DNA from: Kocuria marina
GTDB taxonomy: Bacteria > Actinomycetota > Actinomycetes > Actinomycetales > Micrococcaceae
DNA: 64,000 nt
Assembly (NCBI RefSeq): GCF_000786655.1
Contig: NZ_JROM01000022.1
Location: 1 to 64,000, forward strand
Reading direction: 5' to 3'
The notes beneath the pieces were generated by a model, which saw only the letters and a list, made by a program, of their open reading frames with translations, made no database searches and was not told where the DNA came from. Made by a program: the position numbers and the translations under genes. Numbering within the stretch: the first letter of the stretch is position 1; each line of letters starts with the position of its first letter. Below, piece after piece: positions 1 to 7,837 of this stretch.

Positions 1-80
1 GATGACCCGACGCAGCTGTCAACGATCACCCGGTGGGTCCCACAGCCAACACTGTCAACGATCTCCTGACGCTAGACACC
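1..80. repeat. Direct repeats, possible end of an IS21-like element
   Basis: CTGTCAACGATC occurs twice, at 16-27 and 52-63, 36 bp apart, just before a GACGCTAGACA stretch. Several copies of a terminal motif at an element end are typical of IS21-family insertion sequences. No transposase is visible here; it would lie left of the window. This is pattern memory only. It could equally be an operator with two half-sites. Confidence 0.25.
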
Positions 81-104
81 CCATCCTCCGCGCTGTGATC
101 GACG

Positions 105-136
105 AAATGCGCCCCGTGTCAGCACGGGGCGCATTT
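105..136 (+). terminator. Rho-independent terminator
   Basis: Perfect 14-bp stem (105-118 with 123-136) and a 4-nt loop, followed by a T-rich tail on the + strand. It probably ends a transcript entering from left of the window. Confidence 0.7.
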
Positions 137-188
137 CTCATTCATGAACGTCGGTGCGTGGGCGCGGGCCCTGCGTCGAACCTCGTGT

Positions 189-244
189 CGAATTCCTCGT
201 GGAGTAAAAGCAGCCTCGCATGAGCCAGGCTGCTTTTACTCCAC
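189..244. repeat. Dispersed hairpin repeat, copy A
   Basis: Perfect 17-bp inverted repeat (199-215 with 228-244) around a 12-nt spacer, flanked by CGAATTCCT at 189-197. The half-site GCTGCTTTTACTCCAC plus the AGGAATTCG flank recurs at 12446-12511 and 32177-32242. Copy A lies in the opposite orientation to the other two. It sits 51 bp beyond the stop of the next gene (296-688, minus), so it could also act as that gene's terminator. Confidence 0.6.
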
Positions 245-295
245 TTAATTTTCACCAGCGGAAGGGGTGGGAGGGTGGCCCCTCCACCCGAGGCG

Positions 296-688
296 TCAGC
301 GCTTCGGCGTGAACGACGTGGAGCACTTCCACGTGGTCTTGCCCGAGGTGGCGACGACGTCCACGACCACCTTGCGGTTCAGGGTGGCCCGGCCGATCGA
401 GTAGGTCGTCACGGCGGTGCCCTTGGTCGAGGCGACCGCAGTCTTCTTGGTCGTGGTGGTCTTGTACTTGGCCGTGGTGGTGACCTTGGCGCGTGCACCC
501 ACCTGAGAGACCTTCACGGAGGTCTTGGTGTACTGGCGGGGCTGCGTCACGGACATGCTGGCCTTGCACGGCTTGACCACGGCGGCCTCCGCCGGTGCGG
601 AGGAGCCCACGGCAACGGTGCCGGAGGCGAGGAACAATGCGATGAGCCCGGTCGTGACAGAGCGGCGGATGGAGGTTGCGGCGGACAT
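296..688 (-). CDS. Small secreted protein of unknown function
   Basis: A 130-residue protein. The start is set by AAGGA seven bases before ATG at 688; longer in-frame starts lack a ribosome site. Residues 1-35 form a clear signal peptide: arginine near the N-terminus, a hydrophobic core, then an AEAA-type cleavage region. The mature part (about 95 residues) is rich in Thr, Lys and Val, with Cys near each end that may form a disulfide. This resembles short beta-sandwich exported proteins of actinobacteria. No enzyme motif is visible and I do not recognise the family. It stands alone, with the hairpin repeat beyond its 3' end and about 100 bp of upstream sequence. Confidence 0.6.
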   Translation of the reverse strand: MSAATSIRRSVTTGLIALFLASGTVAVGSSAPAEAAVVKPCKASMSVTQPRQYTKTSVKVSQVGARAKVTTTAKYKTTTTKKTAVASTKGTAVTTYSIGRATLNRKVVVDVVATSGKTTWKCSTSFTPKR

Positions 689-786
689 GCGCGGATCCTT
701 CGTTAAGGGTGAGGAAGCCCGTGGCGGGCGTGTGATGACAGCTCCGCCGGCCTGTGCGGTACTCACCGATCAAGGGGGTGAGCACA

Positions 787-1236
787 TCATAGGAACAGGA
801 ATGACCCCTGAGTAATATCCGCCGAATAATTACGATCGCACATGTCTGCGCGGATCCGTCTCCGGTTCGCGAGGCCCCGGCACTGGTTGGTCAACCCGGT
901 CATCTTGCCCTCGACCGCTTGCATGGAGTTGTTGCCGTTCTCGAAGTTGCACAGCACCTGCTTCATGCCGCGCAGGTTACCGCTGAGCTCCTACGGTGCC
1001 GCCGAGCGCGGTCGCGCCACGGCCTCGCGGGCACCCGCGAGATCGTTGCTCACGTTGCCCGGCATGTTGGCCCGGAACGCGTCGATGTGCTCGCACGTCT
1101 CGGCGGCCGTGAGCGAACCGGTCACCGCGGCCATCCCGCCGAAGGGGTCGCTGCTGTCCGCGGAGTTCCCCAATCCACCCGTGGCGGCCGGGGAGTCCCG
1201 CGCCTCCGAGATCGCGGGGGCTGGCAGCATGATGCC
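787..1236 (-). pseudogene. Broken frame with internal amber codon, family unknown
   Basis: Read on the minus strand, one frame has protein-like composition on both sides of a TAG at 991-993. Upstream there is a helical, acidic stretch (AAETCEHIDAFRANMPGN). Downstream it continues in the same frame as LRGMKQVLCNFENGNN, then MTGLTNQCRGLAN, before degenerating. Spaced cysteines on both sides suggest one original exported or disulfide-bonded protein. No convincing start or ribosome site exists, and the 5' end abuts the terminator of the nuclease gene upstream. A nonsense-mutated remnant is the simplest reading. A chance open frame is the alternative, but the low-GC-style Asn, Phe and Met content argues against it. 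Confidence 0.4.
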
Positions 1237-1275
1237 GCCCGGCCGCGGTCGTGCGCAACGGGCCGGGCGGCGTCG
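1231..1275 (-). terminator. Terminator downstream of the secreted nuclease
   Basis: GCCGCCCGGCC pairs with GGCCGGGCGGC across a loop of about 15 nt, just past the stop of the gene ending at 1294. The proximal arm overlaps a copy of the recurrent GCGGCGTCGTC motif at 1267-1277. Confidence 0.6.
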
Positions 1276-1293
1276 TCGTACCGGAAGGGAGGG

Positions 1294-3249
1294 CTACTTC
1301 GTGCCCGCCCGGAACCCGGCGATGAACGGGTCGTGGTCGGAGGAGGCGACCTCGTTCGGGACGTAGTAGTCCAGGGCCGTGGTGCGGTACTGGGCGTACT
1401 GCAGCAAGGGCGACTGGCCCGAGTTGATGTTCCACGCGGCCGCGCCGGTCATGCGCTTGGCGAGCGACGGCGAGATCAGCATGTGGTCGAGCGAACCCAC
1501 CTGGCCCCCGAACACGTACGTGTAGTCGTCCTCGGCGGCCCGTGCGTACCCGGCGCGGTAGAACTCCTGCAGGGGGTCCTCCTGCGCGTACGAGTTGAAG
1601 TCGCCGAGCACGGCCACGTCCTGGGAGCCCGCGGCGGCCGTGAGTTCGGGGATCCAGTCGACGACGGCGCTCGCCTGCGCCACGCGCGACGCGTTCCAGG
1701 CACCCTGGCCGTCACCGGTGTCCCGGTTGGGACCGGTGCGGGGAGCGGAGCCCTTGGACTTGAAGTGGTTGACCACCACCGTGGTGGGTGCTGCGCCGTG
1801 CTTGCCGCCGCCCTTGGTCGCGGTGAACGTGGCCGCGATCGGGGTGCGCGCGTTCTCGAAGGCGCCGCCGGCCACGGCCTCGGAGCCGAGGGCCCGGGCC
1901 TGACCCACCTGCGTGACCTCGCGGGGCTGGTAGACGATCGCGTTGGTGATGAAGTCCTGCTCTGCGACCGGCTGCAGCTCGGAATCCGCCACGGGGACGT
2001 AGGCCCACTTAGTGTAGCCGGCCGCCTTGTTCAGCGCCTTGACCAGGGAGGCGAGCGCCTCGTCCTTGGGCTCGCCGAGCTTCGCGGAGTTTTCGACCTC
2101 CATGAGCCCGACCACGGAGGCATCCACCTTGTTGATCGCCGAGACCGTCTTGGCCTGCTGGCGCTCGAAGTCCGCGCGGTCGTAGGCCCCGCGCGCGTCA
2201 CAGCCCTGCGCCACGTTGTACGTGCCGTCCGTGGAGTAGTTCCCGCCGCGGCAGCCCTTGTCCTGCCCCACGGTGGTGAAGTAGTTCAGCACGTTGAAGG
2301 ACGCGATCCGCACCTGTCCACCCACCCCCGGCTTGGGGTCCGCCGAGCCGGAGAACCGGGCCGGTTCCTTGCCCGGGACCACCGGGGCGGTGGGCTGCAG
2401 GCGCCACTTGTCGAAGCGGTAGTCCACGATCACCGGGGCGGTGATCCGCGCGGTGTCGCCCACGGCCACGGGGTTCTCGGGGGTCAGGTACGGGACCTGG
2501 CGGGGTTCCTGGGTGGGCGAGGCCGCGAAGCCCCGGTTGGTGCCGTCGTCCAATGTGACCGAGATGGCGTCATTGCGCTGTGCCTGGGCGCGCGCCTCGG
2601 GGCTGTTCGGGCGTGCCACCTGAGTGGGTTGGGTGGGCAGCTCCTTGCCCGCGGACAGGCCCAGCTCACCGTAGCGGCCCACGCCATAGGTGTCCGAGAC
2701 CCGGAACTTCTCCTTGGGCAGGTAGAGCATGGATTCGAGGTTCTCGCGGTTCGCGGCGGTGGACGCCCAGTTGTTCGTCACGGGCTTCACTGCGGGGAGC
2801 TTGTCGCGCACCGGAGTGACCTCCACGTTGCCCGCGAGCTGGGTCAGGCCCTTGAACTCCCCGGCCACACCCGTGACCTGCACGCGGTCACCCACGGACA
2901 CCGTGGACTGGGTGGCTCCCGTGTACACGAACACGGCGTTCGAGGCCCGGGAGGTGTCCACGTGCCCACCGGTTCCGGGGGTCTGGATCACGAATCCGCC
3001 CAGGGTCCCCGGATCACCCGGGTACACGGCGGTGACGACGGAGGGCTCGGTGGTGACCGTCTGGCCCTTCAGGGGCGTCTCGTCCCCGGTGCCCTGGATC
3101 TGAGCGATCGACACGGTCCCGGTGGAACCGGAAGGCGCGGGGGCGGCCACCGCGGGTGCTGCGGCCAGGCCGCCGCACAGCAGGAGCGCGCCGGAGGATA
3201 CGGTCGCGATGCGGGTCCGCAGGCTGAACAGGGGTGATGTCACGGGCAT
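1294..3249 (-). CDS. Secreted ExeM/NucH-type endonuclease
   Basis: A 651-residue exported nuclease. ATG at 3249 is preceded by GGAGA at good spacing. A signal peptide covers about residues 1-35. The next ~250 residues form the beta-rich OB-like region of ExeM/NucH enzymes. From about residue 310 comes an endonuclease/exonuclease/phosphatase domain: RIASFNVLNYF, GLMEVENSA, VVVNHFKSKG, VAVLGDFNSY and a terminal SSDHDPFIAGF. These are the expected metal and catalytic Glu, Asn, Asp and His positions. There is no C-terminal anchor or sortase signal, so release into the medium is likely. The family degrades extracellular DNA for phosphate, nucleotide or biofilm turnover. A second EEP nuclease follows upstream at 3430-4683. 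Confidence 0.88.
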   Translation of the reverse strand: MPVTSPLFSLRTRIATVSSGALLLCGGLAAAPAVAAPAPSGSTGTVSIAQIQGTGDETPLKGQTVTTEPSVVTAVYPGDPGTLGGFVIQTPGTGGHVDTSRASNAVFVYTGATQSTVSVGDRVQVTGVAGEFKGLTQLAGNVEVTPVRDKLPAVKPVTNNWASTAANRENLESMLYLPKEKFRVSDTYGVGRYGELGLSAGKELPTQPTQVARPNSPEARAQAQRNDAISVTLDDGTNRGFAASPTQEPRQVPYLTPENPVAVGDTARITAPVIVDYRFDKWRLQPTAPVVPGKEPARFSGSADPKPGVGGQVRIASFNVLNYFTTVGQDKGCRGGNYSTDGTYNVAQGCDARGAYDRADFERQQAKTVSAINKVDASVVGLMEVENSAKLGEPKDEALASLVKALNKAAGYTKWAYVPVADSELQPVAEQDFITNAIVYQPREVTQVGQARALGSEAVAGGAFENARTPIAATFTATKGGGKHGAAPTTVVVNHFKSKGSAPRTGPNRDTGDGQGAWNASRVAQASAVVDWIPELTAAAGSQDVAVLGDFNSYAQEDPLQEFYRAGYARAAEDDYTYVFGGQVGSLDHMLISPSLAKRMTGAAAWNINSGQSPLLQYAQYRTTALDYYVPNEVASSDHDPFIAGFRAGTK

Positions 3250-3429
3250 GAGGGGTCTCCAGTCGAGGGTTTGTCGGGTGGGGGATCGGGATCGCACGCC
3301 CCGGGGCGGGGTTACGCAAACAGAGGATGCGAAAAAAGGGGGGCGTGGGAACAGGGGGGTGCGTGACAGGCGGTGACGGAAGCGGGCGGCGCTTCACACG
3401 AAGACCCGGGACGCGCCGTCGTGCGGGGA

Positions 3430-4683
3430 TCAGCGCCTGCCCGGGATCTTGACGTCCACCCACACGAGGCGGTGGTCGGAAGTCGGGAACGGGGACTCAC
3501 CGGTCAGCTCGGAACCGGGCCGGCCCGGAGCGGGCCAGAAGGCACCGGCGTCGAGCAGGGGCAGGTTCTTGGACGGCAACGCGTAGTCCACCCGTAGGTT
3601 CCCGGGGGCGGGATCGTCCGAGAAGTCCGCGGTGTCGAGTGCCGGGCGTGTCACGTGCGTCCGGTTGGCGCCGCCCTGGCGCGCGCTCGCCACCACGGCG
3701 CCCGTGGACGTGGGCTGCGGGTCGCGCACCCGGGAGTTGTCGAGCAGCTGCCGCGCGGCACCCGGGAAGGAATCGCCGTCGTTCGGGTCCGAGTTGTAGT
3801 CGCCCACGATCACGAAGCGCTCGCCGCGGGGCAGGCCGCCGCGCCGCCCGGCGTCGTCGTAGATGTAGCGCGCCGACTTGGTGCCCGTGACGTAATCGGC
3901 CCAGAACCGGATCTCGTCGTTGTTCCGGCGCCCGTTACGGTCCTCGAGGCCGTCGAAGCTGGGCGGCGTGGGGTGCGCGGCCAGCACGTGCACGGTCTTG
4001 TGGCCCACGCGCACGGGGACGTCCCAGTGGGACTTGGAGGACAGCCGCAGCTGCGCAGCCTGCTCCGGCGCGTAGTAGTCGGTGGGCAGGTGGTTGCCGG
4101 GCATGTCCTGCCACCGGAAGTGCTGGAACGTGCGGACCCGATCCCAGGCGATCGGGTACTTGGAGTAGATCACCATGCCGTACTGGCCCGGGAACAGCCC
4201 GAAGCCCCAGGCGTCGTCCGGTCCGCCCACCGTGCCGTCCTGGTTGAGGTCCAGACCGGACGGCACGCCCGTGTTCACCGGCGCCACGTAGTGGTAGGGG
4301 TAGTCCACGGGCGCGTGGCCGTTCTGGCTCACCGCCAGGTAGTTGTCGCGGAACGCCTGCGCGGCGCGTCCGCCCGGGACGTAGTCGAACTCGTTGAGCA
4401 GCACGATGTCCGGGTCGTTGACCTGGATGACCTGGGCGATGTTCCGGGCCTGCTGGTTGTCCGGTGTGGACAGGTCCCGCAGCAATTGCCCCTGCTCGCC
4501 CCGGTTCAGGGACGCGTTGTACGTGGCCACGCGCAGTCCGTGCTTGTCCCGGCTTTCGTGTCCTTTGGACGACGACGCCGCTCGCGGACCTTCCCCCGCG
4601 GCGGCCGGTGCCACGGTGGTCACGGCGAGCACTCCGGCCAGTGCCGCGGCCGAGACCGCAGTGGTACGAGAACGCAGACGCAT
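3430..4683 (-). CDS. Secreted endonuclease/exonuclease/phosphatase family protein
   Basis: A 417-residue exported protein; GGAGG six bases before ATG at 4683 fixes the start. The signal peptide (to about residue 30) ends in an APAAAG-type cleavage site. The rest is one EEP fold: LRVATYNASL opens the domain, VLLNEFDY carries the metal-binding Glu, VLAAHPTPP and FVIVGDYNSDPND carry the catalytic Asp/Asn pair, and SDHRLVWVDVK closes it. This class hydrolyses phosphodiesters in nucleic acids or phospholipids; the substrate cannot be fixed from sequence. A recurrent-motif copy at 4571-4581 encodes AASS right after the signal peptide. Gene order with 1294-3249 suggests shared use, though each has its own leader. 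Confidence 0.82.
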   Translation of the reverse strand: MRLRSRTTAVSAAALAGVLAVTTVAPAAAGEGPRAASSSKGHESRDKHGLRVATYNASLNRGEQGQLLRDLSTPDNQQARNIAQVIQVNDPDIVLLNEFDYVPGGRAAQAFRDNYLAVSQNGHAPVDYPYHYVAPVNTGVPSGLDLNQDGTVGGPDDAWGFGLFPGQYGMVIYSKYPIAWDRVRTFQHFRWQDMPGNHLPTDYYAPEQAAQLRLSSKSHWDVPVRVGHKTVHVLAAHPTPPSFDGLEDRNGRRNNDEIRFWADYVTGTKSARYIYDDAGRRGGLPRGERFVIVGDYNSDPNDGDSFPGAARQLLDNSRVRDPQPTSTGAVVASARQGGANRTHVTRPALDTADFSDDPAPGNLRVDYALPSKNLPLLDAGAFWPAPGRPGSELTGESPFPTSDHRLVWVDVKIPGRR

Positions 4684-4809
4684 GGCAAACCTCCAGGTCA
4701 GGACGAGATGACCCGAGGGTAGAGAGGGTGAACGACCAGGTCGTAGCGGGAAAGTGAAGATTTGGTGATCCGGGCGACATCGACCGTGGAGGTTCGTGCC
4801 GCCGCGCGG

Positions 4810-5103
4810 TCAGAGCTCCAGGACCCGCGCGTGGATCACGGAGCGGTGGTGCAGGGCCGTGCGCAGGGCCCGGTGCACGCCGTCCTCGAGGTAGAGCGTT
4901 CCCCGCCAGGACACCACGTGGGGGAAGAGATCACCGTAGAACGTGGAGTCCGAATCCAGAAGGGTGGCCAGGTTCAGGGTGGAGGTGGTGGTCACCAGAT
5001 CTCCCAGGCGCACCTGCTGCGGGGCCACCTTGGACCAGTCGGAGGGTGTGACCAGACCGTGGTCCGGATAGGGGCGATCGTCTCCCACGGCCTTGAAAAT
5101 CAT
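4810..5103 (-). CDS. Conserved actinobacterial small protein, ParB/VapB-like
   Basis: A 97-residue cytoplasmic protein; AGGGTGAG precedes ATG at 5103. It resembles a family conserved in Micrococcales that is sometimes labelled VapB-type antitoxin. The core LLDSDSTFYGDLFPHVV is followed by YLEDGVHRALRTAL, which recalls the D-G-x-H-R loop of ParB/sulfiredoxin-like folds. No toxin partner is adjacent: the neighbours are a secreted nuclease and a TetR regulator. Conservation is recalled from related genomes and the function is not known. Confidence 0.6.
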   Translation of the reverse strand: MIFKAVGDDRPYPDHGLVTPSDWSKVAPQQVRLGDLVTTTSTLNLATLLDSDSTFYGDLFPHVVSWRGTLYLEDGVHRALRTALHHRSVIHARVLEL

Positions 5104-5119
5104 GGACTCACCCTAAAGC

Positions 5120-5152
5120 CGTACGCCCCGGTCCGCAGAACCGGGGCGTACG
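5120..5152 (-). terminator. Terminator or attenuator between TetR gene and small ORF
   Basis: Perfect 13-bp arms (5120-5132 with 5140-5152) and a 7-nt loop. On the minus strand it lies downstream of the TetR gene and 17 bp before the start of the 97-residue gene, so it probably separates the two transcripts. Confidence 0.6.
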
Positions 5153-5260
5153 AGGCGGGCGGGCGTCGTCGTCCGCGGGGCCGAAAGCGCCCAGCGCGGA
5201 GGCGGGTGACAGGCGTCGGGGCCGGCAGTCCGGTCCCGATGGCGGGGCCGGACTCGGGAG

Positions 5261-5926
5261 TCAGGAGACCGCGCTCAAAGCGGGTGGCTGCGAGGGAAGC
5301 CGCACGGGACGGAAGTCGGCGTCGAACTGGGCGCCCAGACCGCGCTGGATGAACCGGACGGTGGCCAGGGTGCGTTCGCGCTGGGCGCGCTCGCTCTGCA
5401 CCGACTTGCTGCGATCCGCGGTGGAGGTGAGGGAGCCGTGGACCAGGTCGGACAGCTCGTCGGTGTCGCCCTCCGGGAGGTAGCCCTCGTCCATGGCGCG
5501 CTGCAGGATGGACGCGAGGAGGGACTGCAGTTGCTGCACGTGCTCGCCGAGCTTGGCGAAGTCCTCCGGGGACAACACGGTGCGCATGGCCTGGCCGGGA
5601 GGCAGGTGCCGGCGGCTGAGGTCCTCGATCTGGAACCGCACGTACACGCCCAACTGGTCCACGGGGTTTTCCACCGCGGCGAGTTCTCGATGCAGGTCCG
5701 AGACGAAGCGCTCGGTCTTGTCCAGGGCGTAGGCCACGAGCAGTTCGCCCATGTCCGCGAAGTAGTTGTACACCGCGGTGCGCCCCACCCCGGCGGTCTT
5801 GGCCACCTGGGTCATGGTCAGATCGGTGAGCCCGTTGCTGTACAGCAGGTCCCCGAACGCGTCGAGAACGGCACGCTGCGTGCGCTCGCGCTGGGCGGCA
5901 TTACTGGAAGCGGTGATGCGGGGCAT
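5261..5926 (-). CDS. TetR/AcrR family transcriptional regulator
   Basis: A 221-residue DNA-binding protein. The N-terminal helix-turn-helix spans about residues 12-60, with the typical TMTQVAKTAGVGRTAVYNYF recognition region. The C-terminal ~150 residues form the helical ligand-binding and dimer domain (FVSDLHRELAAVENPVDQLG). No ligand can be inferred. It is transcribed toward the 97-residue gene but a hairpin intervenes. It is separated from pdxK by a short gap containing another hairpin, so its target is not evident from context. Confidence 0.85.
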   Translation of the reverse strand: MPRITASSNAAQRERTQRAVLDAFGDLLYSNGLTDLTMTQVAKTAGVGRTAVYNYFADMGELLVAYALDKTERFVSDLHRELAAVENPVDQLGVYVRFQIEDLSRRHLPPGQAMRTVLSPEDFAKLGEHVQQLQSLLASILQRAMDEGYLPEGDTDELSDLVHGSLTSTADRSKSVQSERAQRERTLATVRFIQRGLGAQFDADFRPVRLPSQPPALSAVS

Positions 5927-6010
5927 GACGACACCTTACCTGATTCTGTCAGCAAAAGGGCGGGGCGCTGACGGGCCGTGTGTGTTCTTCCCCCATTCCA
6001 CCGCATGAGC

Positions 6011-6045
6011 GCGGGGAATGCCCCCTACTTCAGGGCATTCCCCGC
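6011..6045 (-). terminator. Terminator downstream of pdxK
   Basis: Perfect 13-bp stem (6011-6023 with 6033-6045) and a 9-nt loop, 33 bp beyond the pdxK stop. Confidence 0.6.
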
Positions 6046-6077
6046 AGGCTTTCAGGAACCTCGTCGGCGCCGTTCAA

Positions 6078-6905
6078 TCAGACCTCGGCGGCGAGCCCGC
6101 CCTGCCACAGGGAGTCGAACGGCAGGTGGGATCCCAGCCGGTGCCGGATGCCCGCGGAGACGAAGCTCTTGGCGGTGCGGGCGGCGTCGAGCGGGGAGGC
6201 GCCCTTGGCCAGCTCCGCGGTGACGGCCGCGGCCAACGAGCAGCCGGCGCCCGAGACCGGGACCTCGCCCACCTTGGGTTCGGACAGCACCTCAAGCGTG
6301 GAGCCGTCGTAGAACACGTCCACGGCGTCCGGGCCGGAGAGCCGCACGCCACCCTTCGCGAGGACGGTGGCCCCGGAGGAGTCGTGGATGCGCTGGGCCG
6401 CCTCCTTGAGGTCCTCCACGTCGTTGATCTCCTCCATCCCGGATAGGGACAGGGACTCGAAGTGGTTGGGGGTCACGAACGTGGCCAGGGGCAGCATCTG
6501 TGCCTTGAGCGCCTGATCGGTGTCGAGCGCGGCGCCCGGTTCCTGGCCCTTGCAGATCAGCACGGGGTCCAGCACCAGGTGGCGGGGCGCGAGGTCCTTC
6601 ATGGCCGTGGCGACTGTGTGGATCGTGTCCGGGGAACCCAGCATGCCGATCTTCACGGCGTCCAGGTCGTACGCCGCGGAAATGGTCTGCAGCTGGTTCG
6701 CCAGGGTCTGCTGGTCCACGGGCGTGAGGCGGTGGCCCCAGTCGTTCTCGGGATCGAACGCCACGATGCACGTCAGCGCGAGCGATCCGAAGACCCCCAG
6801 GGACGTGAAGGTCTTGATGTCCGCGAGCGCCCCGGCACCGCCGGTGGCCTCGGAGCCCGCGACGGTCATGGCAACGGGCGGTTGGTTACGTGTGGTTTCG
6901 CTCAT
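6078..6905 (-). CDS. pdxK: Pyridoxine/pyridoxal/HMP kinase (PdxK/ThiD family)
   Basis: A 275-residue ribokinase-fold enzyme phosphorylating vitamin B6 vitamers, possibly also hydroxymethylpyrimidine. MTVAGSEATGGAGALADIKTF matches the substrate and glycine-rich start of the family. AVKIGMLGSPDTI, HLVLDPVLICKG and TPNHFESLSLSGM follow in order, and PVSGAGCSLAAAVTAELAKG is the ATP/anion-hole motif. The GAGC active-site Cys and the overall pattern resemble Gram-positive PdxK (B. subtilis type) more than ThiD. No thi genes are adjacent, which favours B6 salvage. Its 5' end faces the queuine transporter gene across 121 bp. Confidence 0.8.
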   Translation of the reverse strand: MSETTRNQPPVAMTVAGSEATGGAGALADIKTFTSLGVFGSLALTCIVAFDPENDWGHRLTPVDQQTLANQLQTISAAYDLDAVKIGMLGSPDTIHTVATAMKDLAPRHLVLDPVLICKGQEPGAALDTDQALKAQMLPLATFVTPNHFESLSLSGMEEINDVEDLKEAAQRIHDSSGATVLAKGGVRLSGPDAVDVFYDGSTLEVLSEPKVGEVPVSGAGCSLAAAVTAELAKGASPLDAARTAKSFVSAGIRHRLGSHLPFDSLWQGGLAAEV

Positions 6906-7026
6906 GCACGCTATTGTGCTCCCGCGCGGGACGCGCCCGCGACTCGGCGCACCACCCCATTACACTGGGCTCGACGCCGGGTGGCAGACGACGTCCCTGA
7001 CCCTTCCGTACATCCCAAGGACACCC

Positions 7027-7773
7027 GTGTCTCACGCCACCCCGCCCCACACTTCCTCTTCCCGCACCGCCGCGCCCGCGCAGGGCGACCGGCAGTCCCT
7101 CTTCGCGCGCCGTCCCCGGACGTACTTCGACGTGATCCTGGCCGCGTACTGCGTGATCCTGGTGCTCTCCAACATCGGCGCGACCAAGGGCGTGCATTTC
7201 GGGCCCATCATCACGGACGGTGGGTTCTTCCTGTTCCCGCTGGCCTACGTGCTGGGGGACGTGGTCTCCGAGGTCTACGGTTTCCGGGCCGCACGCAAGG
7301 CGATCATCACGTCCTTCTTCTTCGGGGCGTTCTCCTCCCTGGTGTTCTGGATCGTGATCATCCTGCCGCCGGCGCCCTTCTACGAGAACCAGAGCGCGTT
7401 CGAGACGGTGCTGGGCCCGGTCCCGCTGATCGTGGCGGGTTCCCTGCTGGGTTACCTGGTGGGTCAGCTGCTCAACGCATACGTGATGGTCAAGGTCAAG
7501 GAACGCACCAAGGAGAAGCATCTTTGGGCGCGGCTGATCTCCTCCACCATGGTGGGCGAGCTCGTGGACACCGTGATCTTCTGCTCGATCGCCGCTCCCA
7601 TCATCGGGATCGACTCGTGGTCCGCGTTCTTCAACTACGTCCTGGTGGGCTATGTCTACAAGGTCCTCGTGGAGGTCGTGATCATGCCGGTCACGTACGC
7701 GGTGATCGGCTGGATCAAGCGCCGCGAACCCGGCTACGACACGCGCGCCCTCGAGGAGGCGAACGCGCGGTAG
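7027..7773 (+). CDS. yhhQ: Queuosine precursor transporter, YhhQ/VUT1 family
   Basis: A 248-residue integral membrane protein. GTG at 7027 has AAGGA five bases upstream. After about 35 polar residues it has some six hydrophobic segments. It carries the family signature around residues 75-95 (PLAYVLGDVVSEVYGFRAA), then FWIVIILPPAPF and the conserved VKERTKEKHLWARLISSTMVGELVDTVIF region. YhhQ proteins import queuine or preQ bases. The tgt gene on the other strand at 8695 would use the imported base, making a salvage pair. No preQ1 riboswitch is recognisable in the upstream gap. Confidence 0.85.
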   Translation: MSHATPPHTSSSRTAAPAQGDRQSLFARRPRTYFDVILAAYCVILVLSNIGATKGVHFGPIITDGGFFLFPLAYVLGDVVSEVYGFRAARKAIITSFFFGAFSSLVFWIVIILPPAPFYENQSAFETVLGPVPLIVAGSLLGYLVGQLLNAYVMVKVKERTKEKHLWARLISSTMVGELVDTVIFCSIAAPIIGIDSWSAFFNYVLVGYVYKVLVEVVIMPVTYAVIGWIKRREPGYDTRALEEANAR

Positions 7774-7778
7774 CGGGG

Positions 7779-7810
7779 CGCGAGCGGCGTCGTCGTGCCC
7801 CCGGCTCGCG
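7779..7810. terminator. Weak hairpin between convergent genes
   Basis: CGCGAGC (7779-7785) pairs with GCTCGCG (7804-7810). The loop contains a GCGGCGTCGTC motif copy at 7784-7794. It lies between the convergent transporter and MBL genes. Confidence 0.4.
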
Positions 7811-7837
7811 AGCCCGGGTAGGCGAGACGCCCCCGGA

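Noticed and set aside
2-223. 73-codon frame at the left edge
   Set aside because: It runs through a strong terminator and a hairpin repeat and has no protein-like features.
919-3237. A 770-codon open frame antisense to the secreted nuclease
   Set aside because: It mirrors the codon structure of the real gene in GC-rich DNA, has no motifs and no ribosome site. The same applies to the long antisense frames over lhr, the YdiJ-like gene and pckG.
6906-7026. preQ1 riboswitch upstream of the queuine transporter
   Set aside because: No matching pseudoknot sequence is present in this short gap.
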